Shown: positions 9,256 through 14,006 of the stretch, in pieces
Numbering within the stretch: the first letter of the stretch is position 1
Layout: every line of letters begins with the position of its first letter
Source: Methylobacteriaceae bacterium
Lineage (GTDB): Bacteria; Pseudomonadota; Alphaproteobacteria; Rhizobiales; Beijerinckiaceae
Reading direction: 5' to 3'
Length of the DNA stretch: 14,006 nucleotides
Assembly (NCBI GenBank): GCA_031272615.1
Contig: JAISTL010000308.1
Span: forward strand, 1 to 14,006
Made by a program: the position numbers and the translations under genes
Notes under the pieces: generated by a model
What the model was told of the DNA's origin: nothing
What the model saw: only the letters and a program-made list of their open reading frames with translations
The model's database searches: none

Positions 9256-10239
9256 ATGCTCCAAACCATTCCGGCCGACGAGGCCATTGCGTCAGCCAGG
9301 CGTACCATCGTCACCGAACAGGAAGGCCTCGCCGCCCTTGTTGACGCCCTTGCCGGGGAACTGGGCGCGCGATTCACCAAGGCCGTCAACCTGCTGTTCC
9401 GGGTTCAGGGGCGCATCGTCGTCACCGGCATGGGCAAGTCCGGCCACATCGGGCGCAAGGTTGCGGCCACCCTTGCCTCAACGGGAACGCCCGCCTTTTA
9501 TGTTCACCCCGGGGAGGCCAGCCACGGCGATCTCGGCATGATCACCGCCGATGACGCGGTGCTCGCCCTTTCATGGTCAGGGGAAGCGCCGGAACTGGCG
9601 GATATCGTCTATTACTGCAAACGCCACGGTATTTTGCTCATCGCCGTCACTTCGGGAGCGGACTCCGCCCTCGGCCGCCAGGCTGACCCGTGCCTGACCT
9701 TGCCGAAGGTGCCCGAAGCCGGTTCCCTCGGCCTCGCTCCCACCACATCGACAACCATGCAGCTGGCGTTGTGTGATGCCATTGCCGTTGCTCTCATTGA
9801 AATGCGCGGCTTTACCGCCGGGAATTTCAAGGTGTTTCATCCCGGCGGACGGCTCGGCGCCCAGTTGCTCTCGGCCCGGGATATCATGCACACGGGCGCC
9901 CGCCTGCCGCTGGTCCCTGTCGGCAGCACCATGCGCGAGTGCATCGCCGAAATCAGCAAAAAGAGTTTCGGTTGCGCGATTGTCGTCCGCGCCGACGGCA
10001 CCCTGGCCGGCATCGTCACCGACGGCGACCTGCGCCGCCACCTGACGCCCAACCTTCCCGACCTGCTGGTGGACGACGTCATGACCACAACCCCGAAAAC
10101 CGTCCCGCCTACCCTCCTGGTCGCCGACCTGCTGGTTTTGCAGGAAAACCTGAAAATCACCTCGCTCATCGTCGCCGAAGACGCGCACCCGATAGGCCTG
10201 GTTCACTATCTCGACCTGCTGCGTATCGGCGCGGCGTGA
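9256..10239 (+). CDS. kdsD: Arabinose-5-phosphate isomerase KdsD/KpsF
   Basis: It interconverts D-ribulose 5-phosphate and D-arabinose 5-phosphate, the first step towards Kdo of the lipopolysaccharide inner core; the enzyme is cytoplasmic. The 327 residues have the standard layout: a SIS sugar-isomerase domain (about 35-190) followed by two CBS domains (about 207-262 and 272-325). Residues matching the catalytic set of E. coli KdsD are Lys61 in GMGKSG, Glu110 in SWSGE, Glu154 in KVPEAGS and His195 in FHPGGRLG. The ATG at 9256 has AGGGA eight bases upstream. It stands alone: comEC diverges from it and the next gene lies on the other strand, so no other Kdo or LPS-transport genes accompany it here. 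gutQ/kpsF paralogues share this architecture, but with no capsule or sugar-alcohol genes nearby the housekeeping role is the more likely. Confidence 0.95.
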   Translation: MLQTIPADEAIASARRTIVTEQEGLAALVDALAGELGARFTKAVNLLFRVQGRIVVTGMGKSGHIGRKVAATLASTGTPAFYVHPGEASHGDLGMITADDAVLALSWSGEAPELADIVYYCKRHGILLIAVTSGADSALGRQADPCLTLPKVPEAGSLGLAPTTSTTMQLALCDAIAVALIEMRGFTAGNFKVFHPGGRLGAQLLSARDIMHTGARLPLVPVGSTMRECIAEISKKSFGCAIVVRADGTLAGIVTDGDLRRHLTPNLPDLLVDDVMTTTPKTVPPTLLVADLLVLQENLKITSLIVAEDAHPIGLVHYLDLLRIGAA

Positions 10240-10293
10240 CTGCCGTTTGGTGACAAAAAAAGACAATCAGGCCCACGAACCACCGGGAGGAAA

Positions 10294-10323
10294 ATGCGGG
10301 ACGATCAGCGCTCGGCTCTATGA
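10294..10323 (+). other. Gene-start-like remnant (9 codons) after kdsD
   Basis: GGGAGG (10285-10290) precedes an ATG at 10294 by three bases, and the frame runs nine codons (MRDDQRSAL) before TGA. It sits 54 bases after kdsD, where the sequence turns AT-richer, and overlaps the 3' end of the opposite-strand proteinase gene. It may be the stub of a gene cut off when the low-GC segment arrived, or chance. Confidence 0.2.
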
Positions 10324-11208
10324 ATTCCTGGCGATTTTGATGAAGGCTGCCCCGTTTTGATTCTCGATAACTTTAAATACCTGCGTGTTTGAAAGCATAT
10401 GAACATAACAGTGATGGACCGTCAGAATCAAGTCCTGCAGGTCCTGTTCCGCTTCTATCGGAATGATTTTCAGGCCTATCGCCGCGGCTTCATCACATCC
10501 GATCTGTCGTGAATGGGACTTGACCCGATCATAACTCGTCAGCGCCTGGATGACATTTTTTATTTTAGCGCTTTTGTTTTTTTCGGACTGAAACATGGTG
10601 TCGGACAATTGTTCTTCGACAAAAGCTTTTGACCAAGCGATTGCGTTTTCGCACATCCCAATAAATGTTGGAGGATACTGTTTCAGGATAGGGCCCCAAA
10701 TTATCGCTCTCGACGGGTCGTCCTTGATTTCCCTGTAAGCGCGCTCGAATTCTTCCAACACACCATTCGCCGGCAGACCGCCGATCTGCGGGTCAATAGG
10801 ACCAATAAACGAATGCTTCGCCATCAGGATTTCCCGACAGGCGCAAGCGATAATCGTCCCCGCCGACATAGCGGAATGGGGCACAATTGCGCGTATGTCC
10901 CGTGAAAATTTCGATTTTAAATACCGAACGATTGACTGAGCTGCCGCAAGTTCACCCCCGGGCGTATGAAGAATCAGATCAAGCCCTGATTTAACGTCCA
11001 ACCCGTTTATGGCCGACATAAAGCCGTCCATATCTTCGTCCCGGATCTCCAACCCTCTGATCGGCGCTTTGGACTGCCAACCGGAGTAATACGCTATGAC
11101 GTTGCGCCCCGTCTTTTCACTGAGCTTTACCAGATATTTTCGCCGCACGCTATCATAAGGCGCCGGGATATTTGAAATCTCGTTGGCCACTTCCCGCCAA
11201 TTGGGCAT
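10318..11208 (-). CDS. SDH-family Clp-fold serine proteinase
   Basis: This is a predicted cytoplasmic member of the SDH_protease family (Pfam PF01972), ClpP/crotonase-fold serine peptidases whose substrates are poorly known. The protein has 296 residues with no signal peptide or membrane segment. The fold signatures are LILHTPGG (78-85; oxyanion-side glycines), HSAMSAGT (111-118) with predicted nucleophile Ser115, and GPIDPQIGG (136-144). Where ClpP has its catalytic His, about 25 residues after the Ser, this protein has Asp139, as expected for this family rather than ClpP. The C-terminal region (about 180-296) is helical and lysine-rich around 209-217. The start ATG at 11208 has GGGGGA upstream and lies inside the 3' end of the preceding small gene (56-base overlap), suggesting coupled translation. 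Base composition is visibly lower in GC than the flanks (two 60-base lines counted by hand gave 45% and 38%), consistent with transfer. Confidence 0.85.
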   Translation of the reverse strand: MPNWREVANEISNIPAPYDSVRRKYLVKLSEKTGRNVIAYYSGWQSKAPIRGLEIRDEDMDGFMSAINGLDVKSGLDLILHTPGGELAAAQSIVRYLKSKFSRDIRAIVPHSAMSAGTIIACACREILMAKHSFIGPIDPQIGGLPANGVLEEFERAYREIKDDPSRAIIWGPILKQYPPTFIGMCENAIAWSKAFVEEQLSDTMFQSEKNKSAKIKNVIQALTSYDRVKSHSRQIGCDEAAAIGLKIIPIEAEQDLQDLILTVHHCYVHMLSNTQVFKVIENQNGAAFIKIARNS

Positions 11209-11383
11209 GTTCCGTCCCCCAATCTAAACCTGCTGTGTCATCGGCGATATAGGATGGAACATCTTTGAGCACCGACGGAAATCTGAAGTCTGGAGAGGTC
11301 GCTTCATCCTTCCCAAGCAAATCGGCAAGAAACTCAACCATTTCGGATATATCAGACGAATTGTCTGTAGTTTTGCGTTCCAT
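11153..11383 (-). CDS. Small protein of unknown function upstream of the proteinase
   Basis: I do not recognise this 76-residue protein. It is acidic in its first half and has a predicted amphipathic helix around residues 11-24 (ISEMVEFLADLLGK), then a proline/aspartate-rich middle (DVPSYIADD, 40-48) and a short tail. There is no signal peptide, cysteine pair or recognisable DNA-binding motif. The ATG at 11383 is chosen because AGGGGA lies five bases upstream; an in-frame GTG at 11425 is possible but has no such site. Its last 18 codons overlap the first codons of the Clp-fold proteinase in another frame, so the two are almost certainly one transcript. An adaptor, substrate or regulator of the protease is a reasonable guess, but only a guess. 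Confidence 0.6.
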   Translation of the reverse strand: MERKTTDNSSDISEMVEFLADLLGKDEATSPDFRFPSVLKDVPSYIADDTAGLDWGTEHAQLAGSGQRDFKYPGAL

Positions 11384-11388
11384 GAATA

Positions 11389-11394
11389 TCCCCT
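11389..11394 (-). promoter_or_regulatory. Ribosome binding site of the 76-aa gene
   Basis: AGGGGA on the - strand, five bases before the ATG at 11383, favours this start over the GTG at 11425. Confidence 0.6.
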
Positions 11395-11448
11395 GAAAAC
11401 GGCTGGCGATGCGTGAATTTTCCACCTATAAGCGCAAAGTTTGGCAAA

Positions 11449-11454
11449 AGTATA
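11449..11454 (-). promoter_or_regulatory. Possible -10 element for the small protein/proteinase pair
   Basis: On the - strand TATACT matches five of six sigma-70 -10 positions and lies 65 bases before the 76-aa gene. The -35 at 17-base spacing (CAAACA) is weak. Confidence 0.3.
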
Positions 11455-11527
11455 ACGCCACAAAGGTAGATTGTTTGCCGTTATGCCAATTTGACACCTG
11501 TGAACCTGATTCAACAACTATATCGTG

Positions 11528-11556
11528 TTGTCAGATACCGGGATTTTCACTATTTA
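11528..11556 (+). promoter_or_regulatory. Possible + strand promoter
   Basis: TTGTCA (11528-11533, five of six -35 matches), a 17-base spacer and TATTTA (11551-11556, weak -10) point towards the small frame at 11649. Supported by spacing only. Confidence 0.22.
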
Positions 11557-11648
11557 ACTCGAAAATATGGTCCTGTCTACCACCGCTGCCCACTATCCCG
11601 CAAAATTACACGACACGACCACACCATCTGTCGAAAAAGGAGGCCAAA

Positions 11649-11735
11649 ATGCACCTGCGCTTCCTCCGCCTGCACTGCTATTGCAAGGAACCCCGCACCC
11701 CGATCTCGCAACAACATGACATCAAGGAGATATAG
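11649..11735 (+). CDS. Possible 28-aa peptide with strong ribosome binding site
   Basis: A near-perfect AAAAAGGAGG (11634-11643) stands five bases before this ATG. The encoded peptide has 28 residues, starts MHLRFLRLHCYCKEP and holds a Cys-Tyr-Cys pair in a basic, leucine-rich N-terminal half. I do not recognise it. It could be a real small protein, a leader peptide that has lost its downstream gene, or the stub of a longer gene. No + strand gene follows: the next gene is on the other strand and ends 88 bases downstream. The unusually good ribosome binding site is the main argument that it is translated. Confidence 0.3.
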   Translation: MHLRFLRLHCYCKEPRTPISQQHDIKEI

Positions 11736-11779
11736 AAAACACTAAGGGACTTTCATGATCGACGCCTACTCCTCCGCCA

Positions 11780-11807
11780 CGGGGTCGCCGGAAAGGACCG
11801 AGCCCCG
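11780..11807 (-). terminator. GC-rich hairpin after the amidohydrolase gene
   Basis: CGGGG (11780-11784) pairs with CCCCG (11803-11807), with an inner CGG/CCG stem (11789-11791 with 11798-11800) around a 6-base loop and a small internal bulge. It starts 16 bases beyond the stop of the amidohydrolase gene. No T-run follows on the - strand, so termination here would not be classically intrinsic; the hairpin may protect the 3' end. Confidence 0.25.
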
Positions 11808-11823
11808 AAGCGCGCCTTTTACC

Positions 11824-13014
11824 TCAATGTGCCGGCAAACCGGTTACCTCCGCCTTGATGAACTTTCCTTTCCTGAAAGCACCATACGGCGCAACGAACA
11901 AGTCCCCGCGGATTGATGTGCCCCCGAATTTATCGAAGAACCCGTAGTCGCCCGGCACAAGGTCAAGGATGGAGATATCAGCGCAAAGCCCCGGCGTCAG
12001 CTTGCCTTTGTCAGGCATATTCATGACGCGGGCCGGAGCTGCCGTCACCCACTCGAGAACTTCCTTCAGGGTGTAGCCGAAGGCAACCATCTTTGACAAC
12101 GTGAGTCCCATGATATTGAGGGCGTCTTTCATGCCGAACACCGTCAAATCCGTGCTCAACACCTGCGGTGCGAACCCCCGTGTCCGCGCAAGACGCAGGG
12201 ACTCCCATAAAAAGTTGGTTCTTCCCACTGAGGCGTCAAGAACAACCCCCCGCTCGACCGCCTTCGCCACAACGTCATCAAACAGGCCATCCTCGCGGAA
12301 CAGCTTTCCGCGCTTTCCCGTAAACGCGTGGGCGATGATGTCGCCGGGACGGAGACGTTCCAGCAGATACAACGTAAAGGCTTCGACATCTTTGTCGGGC
12401 GTCGTATCCACGGGATCCAGCCCGATATGCACCATGAAAGGCACATCGCACCGGTTGCAGATGTCCAAGGCCATATCCACGGCTTCCAGTCCCCAGTGTT
12501 CTATCAGCGGACCGATGACGCGGGTCTTCAACCCTTTGATATAACGGCTGTTGTTTTTGATGGTTTCCACAGCCGCCTGCGGATTGACAGTGATCCTGCT
12601 CTTGTCCCATATCTCGGGAAGCGTCAGTTGCCCGGCGGGATTCACGTGCAGGAATGCGTAGGTATCGGTCTTCGACTTACTCAGATGATGCTGCAGATAG
12701 TACGGGAAGGTCACCGCCCCCGCGCTGCCGCCGTCAAACACCGTCGTCACCCCCGACAACACCCCGATGATATCCGGTTCCAGGCCACCATGCACTTCCG
12801 GATAGGCATGCGCGTGCAAATCGATGATCCCGGGAACCGCAATCCTGCCGGAGGCATCGAAGATATCTTCGGCAGATGCATCGATGTCAGCGGCAACGGA
12901 CGTAATCACGTCTCCGGTCACCGCGATATCCATCACCGCATCCACGCCGGAAGACGGATCAATGATCCGCGCGTTCTTGATCAATACGTCACAAACGATT
13001 TGTCCGGTTTCCAT
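11824..13014 (-). CDS. Amidohydrolase/deacetylase family metallohydrolase (COG3964)
   Basis: This is a metal-dependent hydrolase of the amidohydrolase superfamily, often mislabelled dihydroorotase. A characterised relative (Agrobacterium Atu3266) hydrolyses acetyl-(R)-mandelate, so an ester or amide of a small organic acid is plausible; the true substrate cannot be read. The 396 residues form a TIM-barrel with the outer beta-domain at both ends. Predicted metal ligands are His67 and His69 (DLHAH, 65-69), a bridging carbamylated Lys at 160 or 163 (YIKGLK), His196 (MVHIG), His229 (IIAHAF) and Asp289 (LSTDL). No signal peptide. The ATG at 13014 has GAGGAGGA seven bases upstream, overlapping the stop codon of the TRAP transporter gene only 12 bases before, so the two are one operon. 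This supports a role on a compound imported by that transporter. Confidence 0.88.
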   Translation of the reverse strand: METGQIVCDVLIKNARIIDPSSGVDAVMDIAVTGDVITSVAADIDASAEDIFDASGRIAVPGIIDLHAHAYPEVHGGLEPDIIGVLSGVTTVFDGGSAGAVTFPYYLQHHLSKSKTDTYAFLHVNPAGQLTLPEIWDKSRITVNPQAAVETIKNNSRYIKGLKTRVIGPLIEHWGLEAVDMALDICNRCDVPFMVHIGLDPVDTTPDKDVEAFTLYLLERLRPGDIIAHAFTGKRGKLFREDGLFDDVVAKAVERGVVLDASVGRTNFLWESLRLARTRGFAPQVLSTDLTVFGMKDALNIMGLTLSKMVAFGYTLKEVLEWVTAAPARVMNMPDKGKLTPGLCADISILDLVPGDYGFFDKFGGTSIRGDLFVAPYGAFRKGKFIKAEVTGLPAH

Positions 13015-13020
13015 ATCCGG

Positions 13021-13028
13021 TCCTCCTC
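13021..13028 (-). promoter_or_regulatory. Ribosome binding site of the amidohydrolase overlapping the dctM stop
   Basis: The - strand GAGGAGGA overlaps the TGA of the upstream transporter gene (13027-13029). This suggests translational coupling and fixes the amidohydrolase start at 13014. Confidence 0.7.
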
Positions 13029-14006
13029 ACATAAACCCCGGCAGCCATAGAGAAAGCTGCGGAAACATCGTTATCAGAACAAGAACACCGATCATGGCGA
13101 AGATGAACGGCCAGGCTTCACTGATAATCCTGTCTATCTTGACCCCCGAAAGGCGGCTTGCCATGAACAAAGTCACCCCGACAGGCGGTGTCGACAGGCC
13201 GATCAGGAGGTTCATGCACATCATGATGCCGAAATGAACCGGGTGGTATCCCAATTTCACCACCAGCGGCAAAAACACCGGGGTAAAAATCAGAATGGCC
13301 GGGGCGGCGTCCATGAAGGTTCCGACGACCAGAAGAATAACGGTGATGATGCCGATAACGAGATATCTGTTGTCAGTCATCGACAGGATGGATTCGGTGA
13401 TGATCTGCGGCAGGCGTTCCATGGCGATGATCCAGCTGAACACCGTGGAAAAATTGATGATGATCATCACCGTCGCGGTACCGATAACCGTATCGACGCA
13501 AACCGCCCGCATATCCTTGAAATGCAGTTCCCGATAGATGAAAAAGCCGACAACCATCGCGTAGACGGCTGCCACCACCGCGGCCTCGGTCGGAGTAAAC
13601 ACTCCCGAGTAGATTCCGCCGAGGATGATGATCGGCATCAAAAGCGCCCAAACGGATTCACGCAGCAACTCACCCGAGGTTTTGCTTTGATAGAGACTGC
13701 CGCCGTATCCCCGCCGTTTGGCGATAACAGCGGCAACCACCATCAGCACGCACCCCATGAGAATGCCGGGAATCACCGTGGCGACGAACAGTATGCTGAT
13801 GGACTGATTGGCGCTTACACCGTAAATGATCAGCGCGATACTGGGAGGAATGAGACCGCCCAGAGGGCCCGCCGTCGCGTGTACGGCGCCGCAGAACTCG
13901 GGCTTGTAACCCATGGACACCATGGACGGAATGAGAATACCGCCCACCGCCGCCACCGTCGAGACCGGCGAGCCGGAAATGGCCCCGAAAAACATGCTGC
14001 CCAACA
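13027..14006 (-). CDS. dctM: TRAP transporter large permease subunit DctM family (5' end cut)
   Basis: This is the large integral-membrane subunit of a tripartite ATP-independent periplasmic transporter, which couples sodium or proton gradients to solute uptake with a periplasmic binding protein and a small membrane subunit. About 326 codons are inside the window, running from the right edge to the TGA at 13027-13029; full-length relatives have about 425 residues, so roughly the first 100 are missing. Family signatures seen are FFGAISGSPVSTVAAVG near the cut end, AGPLGGLIPPSIALIIYG, the FTPTEAA block, GTFMDAAPAILIFTPVFLP and GLSTPPVG, with about eight hydrophobic segments. The apparent TTG start at 14004 is an internal Leu codon, not the gene start. 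The dctP and dctQ partners are expected off the right side of the window. Substrate unknown; the following hydrolase gene suggests an acylated organic acid. Confidence 0.93.
   Translation of the reverse strand, partial: LGSMFFGAISGSPVSTVAAVGGILIPSMVSMGYKPEFCGAVHATAGPLGGLIPPSIALIIYGVSANQSISILFVATVIPGILMGCVLMVVAAVIAKRRGYGGSLYQSKTSGELLRESVWALLMPIIILGGIYSGVFTPTEAAVVAAVYAMVVGFFIYRELHFKDMRAVCVDTVIGTATVMIIINFSTVFSWIIAMERLPQIITESILSMTDNRYLVIGIITVILLVVGTFMDAAPAILIFTPVFLPLVVKLGYHPVHFGIMMCMNLLIGLSTPPVGVTLFMASRLSGVKIDRIISEAWPFIFAMIGVLVLITMFPQLSLWLPGFM

Larger units (their letters stand above)
11384..11823. other. AT-richer intergenic stretch with promoter-like elements
   Basis: These 440 bases lie between the 76-aa gene and the 3' end of the amidohydrolase gene. 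No gene of normal size is supported; open frames of 80-110 codons on the + strand give cysteine- and arginine-rich peptides without family resemblance. Seen here are a - strand TATACT (11449-11454), a + strand TTGTCA...TATTTA pair with 17-base spacing (11528-11556), a 28-codon frame with a strong ribosome binding site (11649-11735) and a GC-rich hairpin (11780-11807). Confidence 0.5.

Noticed and set aside
11409..11745. Two overlapping + strand frames of 84 and 108 codons in the AT-richer gap
   Set aside because: Cys/Arg-rich translations without resemblance to any family and without good ribosome binding sites at their starts; only the short internal frame at 11649 has one.
10240..11823. Mobile element with terminal repeats carrying the proteinase pair
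   Set aside because: I looked for matching direct or inverted repeats at both ends and for transposase or integrase genes and found none; the evidence for transfer is composition and context only.
11755..11916. A 53-codon + strand frame (starting MIDAYSSATG) with AAGGGA upstream
   Set aside because: Its 3' half is antisense to the end of the amidohydrolase gene and reads as a non-coding shadow. The first ten codons might be a gene-start stub, but nothing supports a function.

Overview
The window reads as chromosomal DNA of a GC-rich alphaproteobacterium. The evidence is the clustering of gltX, gltA and comEC, which is familiar in that class; a zinc-free GluRS; a hexameric-type citrate synthase; and a ComEC with a decayed C-terminal metallo-beta-lactamase-like domain. 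I cannot name a genus.

Layout from left to right. (1) 1-3793, + strand: opgG (left end cut by the window edge, with a Tat-like signal) and opgH, the pair that makes and modifies osmoregulated periplasmic glucans. (2) 3915-6701, + strand: gltX (glutamyl-tRNA synthetase) and gltA (citrate synthase, very strong Shine-Dalgarno). (3) 6736-8799, - strand and convergent with gltA: comEC, the DNA-uptake channel. (4) 8800-9255: a divergent intergenic region with a hairpin in the kdsD leader. (5) 9256-10239, + strand: kdsD (arabinose-5-phosphate isomerase, Kdo/LPS pathway). (6) 10240-11823: a stretch of clearly lower GC holding a compact - strand two-gene unit, made of an unrecognised 76-aa protein overlapping an SDH-family Clp-fold serine proteinase. 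It is followed by about 440 bases without a convincing gene, apart from a possible 28-aa peptide with a near-perfect ribosome binding site. (7) 11824-14006, - strand: a COG3964-type amidohydrolase directly behind the large membrane subunit of a TRAP transporter, which runs off the right edge. These two look like an uptake-and-hydrolysis operon for an organic acid or acylated compound.

Most of the window is envelope and central metabolism (OPG synthesis, KdsD, GltX, GltA). The part least explained by ordinary annotation is the AT-richer segment 10240-11823: a cytoplasmic Clp-fold protease with a small overlapping partner gene, bounded by short gene-start-like remnants, which suggests acquired cargo. 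I found no CRISPR array, tRNA, rRNA, transposase or recombinase. No clearly new system is proven here; the small protein/protease pair is the best candidate for follow-up.
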